A stretch of DNA of 64,000 bases from Dolomitihabitans soli (GCF_022213955.1 NZ_JAKNTW010000020.1:124001-188000), one strand, 5' to 3'; shown: positions 9,447 through 17,908, counted from the stretch's first letter. Notes: generated by a model not told the origin, from the sequence alone. Numbers and translations: made by a program.

Positions 9447-9650
9447 GCCGCCGGAGCCGGGTCTGATCCGGTGTCCCCGGCGGAGCCGTCCCCCGCCTAC
9501 GGCTCCGCCGGGCTCCGCCGGAGCCGTGTCCCGCGATTCCGGGCAGTACGGCTCCGCCCGGGTCGGCCCGGACCGTACGGCTCCGCCCGGGCCGGCTCGG
9601 TGGACGCGGCGGAGCCGTACCTCGCGGCGCGGCTCCGCCGGACGTGGTGG
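9447..9650. repeat. GC-rich degenerate repeats derived from the preceding gene end
   Basis: This intergenic stretch between convergent genes is filled with repeated inverted pieces of GGCGGAGCCG and CGGCTCCGCC, giving many overlapping stem-loops. Near 9608-9645 a copy of the preceding gene's 3' end is visible: GCGGAGCCGTACCTCGCG followed by CGGCTCCGCCGG. It matches GCGGAGCCGTACCTCGCG and CGGCTGCGCCGG at 9412-9440. A further partial copy lies at 9478-9515. It probably also serves as a bidirectional transcription terminator. No gene is seen in it. Confidence 0.75.
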
Positions 9651-11105
9651 TTACCAGTCCTTGCCGGAGGCCGCCTGGGCCTTGATGTAGTTCGGGATGT
9701 CCCGGGTCTCGGCCACGGTGAGCGCCGAGCGGACCGAGAGGCCGTCCTTGAGCACGTGCTGGCGGAACACCATGTACATGGGGATGTCCCAGTACTCGGT
9801 CTGCTGGTAGTCCTTGATCACGGCGTTGTCGCCCCAGAAGACGCCCGAGGTGTCCACCCCGGCCAGTTCGGGGATCTGGGCGCCGAACGCCGACTTGACG
9901 GCGTCGGACTGGAGGGCGGGCTTCATGCCGTGCTTGGACAGCTCGATCTGCCCGTCCTGGGACACCAGCCACTTCAGGACCGCGAGCGCCTGTTCCTTCT
10001 TGGTCGACTGCGGCGGCAGGAAGGCGGCGATGGTGTTGGGCTGGTAGATCGAGTTCTGCCCGCTGCCCAGGACGGGGACGGAGGAGACGCCCAGCTCGAC
10101 GTTCTTCCTCAGCTCACGCCACTCCTCGGCGTCGTCCGCCTGGAGGTAGTGCGGGCTGAGCGCGTAGGCGTTGAGCTTCCACAGGCTGTCCACGGCCATC
10201 GCCACGTGGCCGGTCAGCAGGTAGTCGTCGACGGTGGTGAAGATGTTGCGCGGCAGCAGCAGGAAGCGTTCCATGTTCGCGCCGAGCTGCTGCCAGCCCT
10301 TGGAGGTGATGCCGATCTTGACGTCCTCGGGCTTCGGGCTCTCGCTGCCGGTGGGCAGGAAGGGGTAGAGGCCGAGCTGGTTGTACTCCAGGTACAGGTC
10401 GGGGTGTTGCAGGTAGCCCTTGTACGCCGTCAGGTCCTTCTCGAACGTGAGCTTCTTGGCGAGGCGGAACGCCTCGTCGTAGGTGATGCCGTTCGACGGG
10501 GTCCGCAGGCCCTGCATGTCGAAGATCTTCTTGTTGTGGAAGAGCACGAACTCGTCCACGAACAGCGGAACGCCGTAGATCCCCCCGTCGGAGCGCGACT
10601 TGACCATCTCGACCGCGCCCTTGTTGAGCGAGCCGACGTCGATCCCGGAGGTCCTGAGGTCGTCGGTGAGGTCGCGGACCCAGCCTCGGGGCTCCAGGTC
10701 GCGGTCGATGCGCCGGCGCGGGTCCTCGATGATGATGTCCGGCACCACGCCGGCCTTCTCCAGGTCCTCGTAGCGGATCGGGTAGTCCCAGGCGGCCGCC
10801 TTGATCTTCAGGCCCGGGAACGCCGCTCTGAGCTTGTCGCCGATGACCCTGTCGAAGAAGCCCTCGTTCTCGAAGGGCTTGTAGTTGGCCATGAAGATGA
10901 AGAGCTCGTCGTCGCAGACCTCGAACGGCGTGCCGTACTTGTTCGGGATCTGGACGCAGGCCGCCGCACGGGTCGCCGCACGCGCGGTGGCCGGCACGGA
11001 GAGGCCGGCCATCGCCGCGCCGCCCGCGAGCGCTCCGGCCGTCACGAACCGCCGGCGGCTCAGTCCGAACCGGGAACCGTCGCCGTCCTGGGGGGTCTGG
11101 TGCAT
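9651..11105 (-). CDS. Extracellular solute-binding protein (sugar-type) with twin-arginine signal
   Basis: This 484-residue binding protein has a twin-arginine signal (SRRRFVTAGALAGG, about residues 18-31) and a Cys after RAAA near residue 48 that could be a lipid-attachment site. The ATG at 11105 follows AGGAGG; a longer frame reaching 11189 runs through the promoter and is rejected. The body is like family 1 sugar-binding proteins: PDIIIEDP, YGVPLFVDEFVLFHNKKIF, and a C-terminal part with VLKWLVSQDGQIELSKHGMKP. No permease or ATPase gene adjoins it, so it is an orphan that must use a transporter encoded elsewhere. It is divergent from the gene at 11222, with two operator-like sites between them. 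Confidence 0.9.
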   Translation of the reverse strand: MHQTPQDGDGSRFGLSRRRFVTAGALAGGAAMAGLSVPATARAATRAAACVQIPNKYGTPFEVCDDELFIFMANYKPFENEGFFDRVIGDKLRAAFPGLKIKAAAWDYPIRYEDLEKAGVVPDIIIEDPRRRIDRDLEPRGWVRDLTDDLRTSGIDVGSLNKGAVEMVKSRSDGGIYGVPLFVDEFVLFHNKKIFDMQGLRTPSNGITYDEAFRLAKKLTFEKDLTAYKGYLQHPDLYLEYNQLGLYPFLPTGSESPKPEDVKIGITSKGWQQLGANMERFLLLPRNIFTTVDDYLLTGHVAMAVDSLWKLNAYALSPHYLQADDAEEWRELRKNVELGVSSVPVLGSGQNSIYQPNTIAAFLPPQSTKKEQALAVLKWLVSQDGQIELSKHGMKPALQSDAVKSAFGAQIPELAGVDTSGVFWGDNAVIKDYQQTEYWDIPMYMVFRQHVLKDGLSVRSALTVAETRDIPNYIKAQAASGKDW

Positions 11106-11146
11106 GCTTCGTGCCTCCTGAAGGGGGTCAGCAGTAGGTACTCCAC

Positions 11147-11156
11147 TGGCATACCA
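11147..11156. promoter_or_regulatory. Operator-like palindrome TGGCATACCA
   Basis: TGGCATACCA lies 41 bp upstream of the minus-strand binding-protein gene and 65 bp upstream of the plus-strand gene at 11222. The same 10-bp motif with one variable base recurs in two other divergent promoter regions of this block. It resembles TGGTATACCA, the core of UxuR/ExuR-type GntR operators for hexuronate genes in enterobacteria. Which protein binds here is unknown. Confidence 0.65.
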
Positions 11157-11157
11157 C

Positions 11158-11167
11158 TTGCATGCCA
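11158..11167. promoter_or_regulatory. Second, imperfect operator copy TTGCATGCCA
   Basis: TTGCATGCCA follows the previous site after one base, so the two sites are about one helical turn (11 bp) apart. It abuts a minus-strand -10-like GATTAT (complement at 11167-11172), which has a TTGACC -35-like element (complement at 11191-11196) 18 bp upstream. A repressor on these sites would cover the start of transcription of the binding-protein gene. Confidence 0.5.
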
Positions 11168-11221
11168 TAATCGTCCCGCTGGACTTCAACGGTCAACACC
11201 TATGACGGATAGGAGTTGTCA

Positions 11222-13225
11222 ATGTTCCGCATCGCGAACGGCGACAAGATCCTGGAACTGACCGAGCAGCCGGGCGACGTGCGGTTCGCCTGCCGGCGGA
11301 CGGCCGACGGCGACGCCGGTCTCACCGCCCGCCTGAGCGAGATGCTCGCCTTCTCCACCGGCCGCCCCTGGGACCTCACCCTGCCCGGAGTGAGCGACCC
11401 CCGGATCCGGCGCACCGCGAAGGGACTGGCGGTGACCTGCGGCATCGGCGGCCTGGCGGTCGAGCTCGACCTGGCCTTCGCGGGCGGCCTGCTGCTGCTC
11501 GACATCACCTGGCGCAACCCGGGCGCCGCGACGCACCAGGACGCCGTCGTCGGCCTGGTGCTGCCCCTGCCGTGCCGCACGCCCGAGGCGGTGACCCTGC
11601 CGCAGGTGTTCTACCGGGGCAACCCGTCGGCCGAGCGCGACCGCGTGGTGCCGCGCCTCGGGGTCGGCCCCGGGCGCGGCCTGGTGGTCGAGGACCACCG
11701 GCTGCCGATCCCCTGTGCTCACGCCGAGTGGCCCACACCCGAGGGCAACTGGTATGCCACCCTCTACGCCGAGACTCCCGGAGAGGGCTCCCTCGGCGCC
11801 GTCCAGCGCGACCGTGTGGCGCTGCTGGCGATGAGCGGCGCGCTGATGTTCAACGGCGTGCCGGACACGGCGTACGTCCACAAGAACCGCACGGCCCCCT
11901 ACGACGGCGGCTACCGGGACCTCCCGCCGGGCGCCGTCCACCGCACCCGCCACGCCCTCGACTGGGGACGCCCGACGCAGCCGGGACACGGCTTCCGGGA
12001 AATCGTGCGCCGGGGACTGGATCTCTATGACCCGCTGGGCGCCCGGCCGCTGACCCTGGACCAGATCGTGCACCACAAGACGTCCGCGCTGGACCGCCGC
12101 TGGCACGACGCCGAGCGCGCCGCCGGCTACCTGAAGTTCACCGGCCCCGGCCACACCCCCGGCTTCATGTACGGCTGGACCGGCCAGAGCCTCAAACTCG
12201 CCTGGTGCGACGCCCGCATCGGCCTCGACGCCGACCTGCCCCAGCGGATCGACCGCTGCCGGCGGGCCGTGGACTTCTACCTCGACGGCAGCGCGACCGG
12301 CGCGCCGCCCGGCCTGCGGATGAGCTTCTACGCCACCGAGGACCGGACCTGGTCCGGGTTCCGGCGGGACGAGAAGGAGTTCATCTCCGCCCGGGCGTAC
12401 GGCGACACGCTCGGCGACCTGGCCGACATCATCGAACTCCTGCGCTCCCGCGGGCACGCCGTGCCGCCGCGCTGGATCCAGGCGCTGACCGCCGGAGTGG
12501 ACACCGCCTGCGCCACCGTGCCGCCGTTCGGCTGGCGGCTGGACGGCACGCCGCTGCCCGGCGATCCCGGGGCGGCCGGCCTGCCGTGCGTCCTGGCCCT
12601 GCTGAAGGCCCACCGCGTCACCGGCGAGCCCCGGATGCTGCGGCGCGCCGAGGAACTCGTCGAGCACTACCGCCACCGGCACGCCGACGACTACGCCCGC
12701 CCGTTCGCCCGCGCCACCCTCGACGCCGCCTGCGAGGACAAGGAGGGCGGCATGGCCTACTTCCAGTGCGTGTACGAACTCCTGCTGCTCACCGGGCGGG
12801 ACCGCTACCGCGACTGGGCCGAGGAGGCCGCCGACTGGCTGCTCACCTGGGTCTACCAGTGGAACCCGCCGTTCCAGCACGGCTTCGAGACGACCGGCTG
12901 GCCGGGGGTCAGCGTGCAGAACCACCACGTCGACGTGTTCTTCCCGGCCTGCGAGCTCGCCGGGCTCGGCGAGCTGACCGGGAACCGGGTCTACCGCAGG
13001 CTCGGCGAGCTGGTGCTGCACGCCTTCGGGCAGGGCATCTGCACCCGCCCCGGGGAGTGGGGCTTCGACGACCCCGGCGAGCAGGCCGAGGGCTTCTTCC
13101 CCACGAACTGGCAGACCCGTGGCACGGCCAACACCTGGAACCCGTCGTGGGTGACCGCTCAGGTGCTGTCGCAGGCGCTGCGGATGGGAGCCGGCTCCGG
13201 CCGGTGCACCCCTCTCGGACGGTAA
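11222..13225 (+). CDS. Large unassigned protein, probably alpha/alpha-barrel carbohydrate-active enzyme
   Basis: This 667-residue cytoplasmic-type protein is one I cannot assign to a named family. The N-terminal 230 residues or so look beta-rich, with alternating hydrophobic strands such as GLLLLDITWRNPG. The rest looks helical with paired-helix spacing like six-hairpin glycosidases and lyases: GFMYGWTGQSLKLAW, a DKEGGMAYFQCVYELLLLTG segment and a final part with QNHHVDVFFPACELAGLGELTG and GFFPTNWQTRGTANTWNP. The ATG follows AGGAG by six bases. It is divergent from the pectin-type binding protein and shares its operator-like sites, so a role in cutting pectic oligosaccharides is inferred. Its 3' end overlaps the convergent acyltransferase gene by 67 bp. 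Confidence 0.8.
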   Translation: MFRIANGDKILELTEQPGDVRFACRRTADGDAGLTARLSEMLAFSTGRPWDLTLPGVSDPRIRRTAKGLAVTCGIGGLAVELDLAFAGGLLLLDITWRNPGAATHQDAVVGLVLPLPCRTPEAVTLPQVFYRGNPSAERDRVVPRLGVGPGRGLVVEDHRLPIPCAHAEWPTPEGNWYATLYAETPGEGSLGAVQRDRVALLAMSGALMFNGVPDTAYVHKNRTAPYDGGYRDLPPGAVHRTRHALDWGRPTQPGHGFREIVRRGLDLYDPLGARPLTLDQIVHHKTSALDRRWHDAERAAGYLKFTGPGHTPGFMYGWTGQSLKLAWCDARIGLDADLPQRIDRCRRAVDFYLDGSATGAPPGLRMSFYATEDRTWSGFRRDEKEFISARAYGDTLGDLADIIELLRSRGHAVPPRWIQALTAGVDTACATVPPFGWRLDGTPLPGDPGAAGLPCVLALLKAHRVTGEPRMLRRAEELVEHYRHRHADDYARPFARATLDAACEDKEGGMAYFQCVYELLLLTGRDRYRDWAEEAADWLLTWVYQWNPPFQHGFETTGWPGVSVQNHHVDVFFPACELAGLGELTGNRVYRRLGELVLHAFGQGICTRPGEWGFDDPGEQAEGFFPTNWQTRGTANTWNPSWVTAQVLSQALRMGAGSGRCTPLGR

Positions 13226-14910
13226 CCGAGCGCCTCGCCGACCCCCAGGTGATCGGCGAGCAGCCAGGCGATCGCCAGCCACATCTCGGTGCCCTGCAGG
13301 CCGGCGACGTGCGGCGGGCGCGCGCCGGGCTCCAGGGCGAAGGAGAATCCGGCGCCGTCCTGCCACCGGCCGAGCAGCCGCTCCAGTTGCGCGCGCGCCC
13401 AGTCGCGGCCCTCCCCGATCCGGTGCCCGGTCTGGCGGGCGCACAGCCACAGCGGGTGGACGACGTCGAGGACGTCGCAGGCGTTGCCCCGGTCGGGGCC
13501 GAAGCAGGCCGGGTCACGGCTGTGCGTGAGCACGGTGTCCACGGTCCGCTCCGGGTAGGGCAGGGGCAGCCCGAACTGGGCGAACGTGCCGCGGGTGACA
13601 CGGTAGAAGCCGTTCACCGGCTGCCGCCACCGGTCGGACCCGCGCGGCTGCCCCCACAACCCGTGCACCGGGTCGGCGCGGGTGAGCAGCCAGCCGAACA
13701 GCGCGTCCGCGGCCGGCGCGCGGCGGCCGGACACGTCCAGCTCACGCCGGAGCGCGGTGCCGATCCCGTCCACCCAATGGCCCGACCGCCACGCCTCGGT
13801 CCGCCACGGCAGGGCGTCCAGCCGTTCCGTCAGCCGCTCGGCGGTCAGCTCCGTGACCGCGCGCTGCGGGTGCGCGAACCGGGAACCCAGCAGGTCGAGG
13901 GCGTAGCCGACGGACAGGATGTGGTACATCGCCGTGTCGTCGTCCAGTGAGGGCGGCCCGGCCGCGTACTCCGGGACCAGCCCGGTGGCCGGGTCCTGCA
14001 GGGCACGCAGCCGCTCGGCGAGCTCCGGCCCGTCCGATCCCGGCGGAGGCCCGTCCAGCAGCAGCGCGGACACCTCCACGGCGTCGCACACCGCCCGCAC
14101 CGTACGGCCGGCGCCCGGCCGGTCGATCCAGGTGTCGCCGTCGCGGCACCGGAGCAGGACGTCCTGCGCCTGCTCGCGGGCGCGCGCGGCGAACCGCTCC
14201 AACCGGGCGTCCAGGCCCGCCGGCCGTGCCGTTCCCGTATCGCGTCCCGTATCGCGTCCCGTGTCGCGCCGGTCACGCAGCCGGCGCGCCGGGTTGCCCG
14301 CGGCGACCGACCAGGGCGGCAGGTCCCGGGTGACCACCGAGCCCGCGCCGATCACGCAGTGGTCGCCGATGGTCACGCCGTCGACGACGACCACGTTCGA
14401 GCCGATCCACACGTCGTCGCCGATCACGATCCCCTTGGACACGAGAGGCTGCCGGTGCACGGGGGTGTCGGGCGCGAAAGTGTGGTTGAAGCCGAGCAGC
14501 GAGGTGTGCGCCCCCACGCGTACCCCGTCGCCGAGCCGCAGCGTGCCGCGCGCCGTACTGAAGGGGTTGAGCGTGCAGTGGGCGCCCATCCGCACGTCGT
14601 CGGTGACCACGGCGTGCGCGCCGATGTAGGAGCGGTCGCCCAGTCGCAGCCGCCGGGGGTGCACTCCCGCCCACGGCGAGACGAAGACCCGCTCCCCCAG
14701 CTCGGCCTCGCCGCCCTCCGCCTCGATCCGGCCGGCCAGCCGCCGCTGGTGCTCCAGCTGCTCCGCGCGCTGCTCCTCGCCGGCCGTACTCCAGAACTCC
14801 CAGGGGCAGTAGTCGTAACGGCCGGGCTCGTTCCCCGGCTGCGCCCCCCGGTCGTGCTCGTTCCCCGGGCGTGCCCCCCGGTCGTGCTCGGGCTCATTCC
14901 CGGTGTCCAC
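13159..14910 (-). CDS. Hexapeptide-repeat acyltransferase fused to an unknown helical domain
   Basis: This 583-residue protein carries a left-handed beta-helix acyltransferase domain at about residues 60-225. It has hexapeptide repeats (VFVSPWAGVHP, IGDDVWIGSNVVVVDGVTIGDHCVIGAGSVVT) and the CoA-transferase-type ending SVAAGNPARRLRDR. A short repetitive linker rich in RDTG follows. The C-terminal domain of about 320 residues, containing DDDTAMYHILSVGYALDLLG and GLQGTEMWLAIAWLLADHLG, is helical and unrecognised, perhaps an alpha/alpha toroid. The N-terminus has imperfect repeats around GNEPEHDRGA/GNEHDRGA. The start overlaps the end of the upstream GH28 gene by 17 bp, so it looks like the third gene of that operon. 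The real start could be slightly downstream. Confidence 0.8.
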   Translation of the reverse strand: MDTGNEPEHDRGARPGNEHDRGAQPGNEPGRYDYCPWEFWSTAGEEQRAEQLEHQRRLAGRIEAEGGEAELGERVFVSPWAGVHPRRLRLGDRSYIGAHAVVTDDVRMGAHCTLNPFSTARGTLRLGDGVRVGAHTSLLGFNHTFAPDTPVHRQPLVSKGIVIGDDVWIGSNVVVVDGVTIGDHCVIGAGSVVTRDLPPWSVAAGNPARRLRDRRDTGRDTGRDTGTARPAGLDARLERFAARAREQAQDVLLRCRDGDTWIDRPGAGRTVRAVCDAVEVSALLLDGPPPGSDGPELAERLRALQDPATGLVPEYAAGPPSLDDDTAMYHILSVGYALDLLGSRFAHPQRAVTELTAERLTERLDALPWRTEAWRSGHWVDGIGTALRRELDVSGRRAPAADALFGWLLTRADPVHGLWGQPRGSDRWRQPVNGFYRVTRGTFAQFGLPLPYPERTVDTVLTHSRDPACFGPDRGNACDVLDVVHPLWLCARQTGHRIGEGRDWARAQLERLLGRWQDGAGFSFALEPGARPPHVAGLQGTEMWLAIAWLLADHLGVGEALGYRPRGVHRPEPAPIRSACDST

Positions 14911-16201
14911 CGGTGACCCCCTCCCGTACGAGGCCGTGCACGTGTTCGACCCGGTCCGGCTCGTCCACGGCGGTGAAGTGGCAGCCGGACAGCCGCAGGT
15001 CGCGGATGGGCGCGTGCTCGTAGCCGCGGGCCAGCACCGCGCGCCGGGCGTGGCCCACCGTGACGTCGCTGATCCCGATGTCGCGGACGAGCGGCGGGAA
15101 GTCGCCGCTGTCGCCCTCCCCGCGATGGAAGTCGCAGGTGAGGAACTCCTTGGTGAGATGGGTGACGGTGATGTCGGCGAGCTGGATGTTCTCGGCGAAG
15201 CCGCCGCGCACCGAGTTGGTCTTGATGTAGAGACCGAAGTAGAGCCCGGGGCCGCCGATCCGGCAGCGGCGCACGTAGACGTTCCTGATGCCGCCCGTCA
15301 TGTCGCTGCCCAGGGTGATCGCGCCGTACCGGTGCCGCAGCACGCAGTCCTCGATCACGATGTTCTCGCTGGGGGTGTTCACCCGCCGGCCGTCGGCCTC
15401 GCGGCCCGACTTGATGGCGATGCAGTCGTCGCCCGCGGTGATGTCGCAGCGGCGGATCACCACGTCCCGGCACGACTCCGGGTCGATGCCGTCGTTGTTG
15501 GGGCCGGGGCTGTCGATGGTCACGTCCTGGATGAGGACACCGGTGCAGAGCACGGGGTGGATCTCCCACATCGGGGAGCGCACGATCGTCACGCCTTCGA
15601 CGAGCACGCCGTGGCAGCTCTGGAACTCCACGAAGTTGGGCCGGAACCGGTGGCCCTGGGCGTACACCCGCCGCTCCACCGGTTCGCCGTCCTCCGCCTG
15701 CCGCCACAGGCTCGGCCAGTCGTCCTCCTGCTGCCGGATGCCGGGCCGCCAGCCGAACTCGGCCTGCCCGGACCAGGGCCACCAGTGCTCCTCGTCGGCC
15801 TGCCCGTCGAGGACGCCGCGCCCGGTGATCGCCACGTCACGCTGCCCCTGGGCGTAGACGAACGGCGAGTAGCCGTAGCACTCCACGCCCTGGAACCGGG
15901 TGAGGACCGGCGGCAGGTAGGCGGCCGGGTCGCGGCTGAAGAGCAGCGTCGCGCCCTGCTCAAGGTGCAGTTCGACGTGGCTGCGCAGCCGTACCGGCCC
16001 GGTCGCGTACGTCCCCGGGGGGACCCGCACCCGGCCGCCGCCCGCGTCGTGGCAGGCCGTGATCGCGTCGCGGATGGCCGCCGTGCAGTCGGTGCCCGCG
16101 TCGCCCCGGGCGCCGAAGTCGGTGATCGTGAAGGTGCGGTCGGCGAAGTTCGGCCGGCGCACCCGCGCCACGATGGCGTCCGCCTCCTTCCAGTCGCCCA
16201 T
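14894..16201 (-). CDS. GH28 family protein (polygalacturonase-like), variant active site
   Basis: This 435-residue right-handed beta-helix enzyme of glycoside hydrolase family 28 normally cleaves galacturonic-acid linkages in pectin. It begins TITDFGARGDAGTDCTAAI, the usual N-terminal motif. NNDG (Asp237) and GDD (Asp258, Asp259) are present, supplying the catalytic aspartates. The family's GHG and RIK motifs are altered to RYG (Tyr292) and YIK (Tyr325). No export signal is seen, unlike its neighbour. Start and upstream stop overlap by one base (TGATG), so it is translated with the upstream GH28 gene. Activity on an unusual or modified galacturonide is plausible. Confidence 0.9.
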   Translation of the reverse strand: MGDWKEADAIVARVRRPNFADRTFTITDFGARGDAGTDCTAAIRDAITACHDAGGGRVRVPPGTYATGPVRLRSHVELHLEQGATLLFSRDPAAYLPPVLTRFQGVECYGYSPFVYAQGQRDVAITGRGVLDGQADEEHWWPWSGQAEFGWRPGIRQQEDDWPSLWRQAEDGEPVERRVYAQGHRFRPNFVEFQSCHGVLVEGVTIVRSPMWEIHPVLCTGVLIQDVTIDSPGPNNDGIDPESCRDVVIRRCDITAGDDCIAIKSGREADGRRVNTPSENIVIEDCVLRHRYGAITLGSDMTGGIRNVYVRRCRIGGPGLYFGLYIKTNSVRGGFAENIQLADITVTHLTKEFLTCDFHRGEGDSGDFPPLVRDIGISDVTVGHARRAVLARGYEHAPIRDLRLSGCHFTAVDEPDRVEHVHGLVREGVTGGHRE

Positions 16202-17661
16202 CAGGACGTGACCTCCTTGCGGGCCGCCGCCGAGTCCGGGACGTACTCCCCGTTGATCCGCACCCGCCGCAGCACCAGACCCGTCACGTTCCGCAGCTCG
16301 TTGGGCCCGGTCATCGCCACGAAGTCGCAGTCGCTGAACGACACGTCGCGGATGGGGTTGGCGTCGTTGCCGAGCAGGGTCCAGGCGCGCGGGCCGTTCT
16401 GGGCGGTGAGCCGGTGCACGGAGATGTTCCGCACGTCCGGGTAGTAGTCGCCGACGTCCACCCGCTCGTAGTTGAGCGCCACCTCGATGACGGTCTCGCC
16501 GACCTGGCCGACCGTGATGTCATGGCAGGTGATGTCGCGCACGTAACCGCCGCGCAGCGGATTGGACTTGATCCGGATCGCGCGGTCCAGGTCGGGGCTG
16601 TCCATCCGGCAGTCGCGGGCGAGGATGTCGCGCACGCCACCGGTGGTCTCGCTGCCGATGGTGACGCCGCCGTGCCCGTTGCGCATCTCGCACCGCTCGA
16701 CGAGGGCGTGCTCGCAGGGCACGTTGACCCGCCGCCCGTCGGCGTTCTTGCCGGCCTTGAAGGCGACGCAGTCGTCACCGGTGTCGAACAGGCAGTCCTG
16801 GATGAGGACGTAGGCGCAGGACTCGGGGTTGCAGCCGTCGTTGTTGGGGCCGTGCGGGCTGTCCACGGTCACCGAGCGGATGGTGACGTTACGGCACAGC
16901 ACCGGGTGGATGTTCCACATCGGGGAGTCGCGGACGGTGACCCCCTCGATGAGGATGTCGCGGCACTCGTAGAACTGGATCAGGTTGGGCCGCAGGCGGA
17001 GATCGGCGCCGAAGACCCGCTCCTCGACGGGTGTGCCGGCCTCTCCCCAGGCCAGCAGTTGTTTCTTGGCCGCCGATTCGACCGAGGGGCCGCCGTCGAC
17101 GCCCTTGGTCCAGTTCCACCAGTGCTCGGCGTCGGCCTGACCGTCGATCACGCCGCGCCCGGTGATCGCGATGTTCCGGCAGCCGCGCGCGTAGATGAAG
17201 GGCGAGTAGCTGACGCACTCCGTTCCCTCGTAGCGCGTGTACACGGCCGGCAGGTACGCGGCCGGGTCCCGGCTGAAGCGCAGCGTGGCGCCCTCCTCCA
17301 GGTGCAGGTCGATGCGGTCGCGCAGATGCACCGCGCCGGTCAGCCAGTCGCCGGGCGGGACGATCACACGGCCGCCGCCGGCCGCGGCACAGGCCGCCAC
17401 GGCGTCGCGGATGGCGGCGGTGCAGTCGGTCACGCCGTCGCCGACCGCACCGTGGTCGGTGATGCGCACCCGGCGGCGGGGGAAGCGCGGCTCGCGCACG
17501 CCCGCGAGGATGCGCGCGGCCTGCCGGTCGGCGGCGGCGCGGTCCGCGCCCGGCACCGCCGACCCCGCCGACGCGGCGGCGGACGCGGTCCCCGCGGTCA
17601 GCAGGTACGCGACGGTGGAGCCCGCCGCCAGCAACACCGTTCTGCGGTCGGGAGCCTTCAT
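16201..17661 (-). CDS. GH28 family protein (polygalacturonase-like), exported by Tat
   Basis: This 486-residue GH28 enzyme has a likely twin-arginine signal (DRRTVLLAAG, then a hydrophobic run ending TASA). The ATG at 17661 follows GAGGGG by eight bases and is preferred over a GTG nine bases upstream. The conserved set is intact: NNDG with Asp275, GDD with Asp296 and Asp297, GHG with His330 and RIK with Arg363. It should therefore be an active exo- or endo-galacturonidase or rhamnogalacturonan hydrolase outside the cell. It heads the minus-strand operon with the second GH28 and the acyltransferase fusion. An operator-like site lies between its -35 and -10 elements. Confidence 0.92.
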   Translation of the reverse strand: MKAPDRRTVLLAAGSTVAYLLTAGTASAAASAGSAVPGADRAAADRQAARILAGVREPRFPRRRVRITDHGAVGDGVTDCTAAIRDAVAACAAAGGGRVIVPPGDWLTGAVHLRDRIDLHLEEGATLRFSRDPAAYLPAVYTRYEGTECVSYSPFIYARGCRNIAITGRGVIDGQADAEHWWNWTKGVDGGPSVESAAKKQLLAWGEAGTPVEERVFGADLRLRPNLIQFYECRDILIEGVTVRDSPMWNIHPVLCRNVTIRSVTVDSPHGPNNDGCNPESCAYVLIQDCLFDTGDDCVAFKAGKNADGRRVNVPCEHALVERCEMRNGHGGVTIGSETTGGVRDILARDCRMDSPDLDRAIRIKSNPLRGGYVRDITCHDITVGQVGETVIEVALNYERVDVGDYYPDVRNISVHRLTAQNGPRAWTLLGNDANPIRDVSFSDCDFVAMTGPNELRNVTGLVLRRVRINGEYVPDSAAARKEVTS

Positions 17662-17750
17662 CGGGACCACCCCTCGGCTGGAATGTGCAGGTGCTCACGC
17701 TCCGGAACCCTCGGCGGCACGGCCGGGTCGGCGAGCAAGAGCGGGATTAG

Positions 17751-17760
17751 TGGTATGCCA
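17751..17760. promoter_or_regulatory. Operator-like palindrome TGGTATGCCA in the GH28 promoter
   Basis: TGGTATGCCA on the plus strand reads TGGCATACCA on the minus strand, identical to the sites at 11147 and 17909. On the minus strand a TTGACC -35-like element (complement at 17766-17771) lies just upstream and TAATCC, a weak -10 candidate, follows 16 bp after it. The operator therefore fills the promoter spacer, the classic repressor position. Confidence 0.65.
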
Positions 17761-17856
17761 GTCATGGTCAACAACGCCGTCTCGTAACCGGGATGAACGC
17801 TTGCGAGCGCGCCCGACATGAACGCTAGGCATGGCATCGAACGTAGTCAAGAGGTG

Positions 17857-17886
17857 TTGACCCGGCCACAGCAGCCGTTTTACGGT
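17857..17886 (+). promoter_or_regulatory. Candidate promoter of the GH78 gene
   Basis: TTGACC at 17857-17862 and TACGGT at 17881-17886 are separated by 18 bp and match the actinobacterial housekeeping pattern. The predicted transcription start near 17893 is followed by the operator-like site at 17909, so a bound repressor would block elongation. Confidence 0.5.
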
Positions 17887-17908
17887 CGAGGTCATCCACC
17901 GGACAAGG

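Noticed and set aside
11749-11758. TGGTATGCCA inside the coding sequence at 11222
   Set aside because: It matches the operator exactly but encodes Trp-Tyr-Ala within a gene, over 500 bp from a start. It was kept out of the operator list, though an auxiliary site cannot be excluded.
11219-13450. 743-residue minus-strand frame opposite the unassigned protein gene
   Set aside because: It has low-complexity Arg/Gly/Ala-rich translation, no ribosome binding site or domain, and is a GC-driven shadow of the plus-strand gene with a clear start and family-like sequence.
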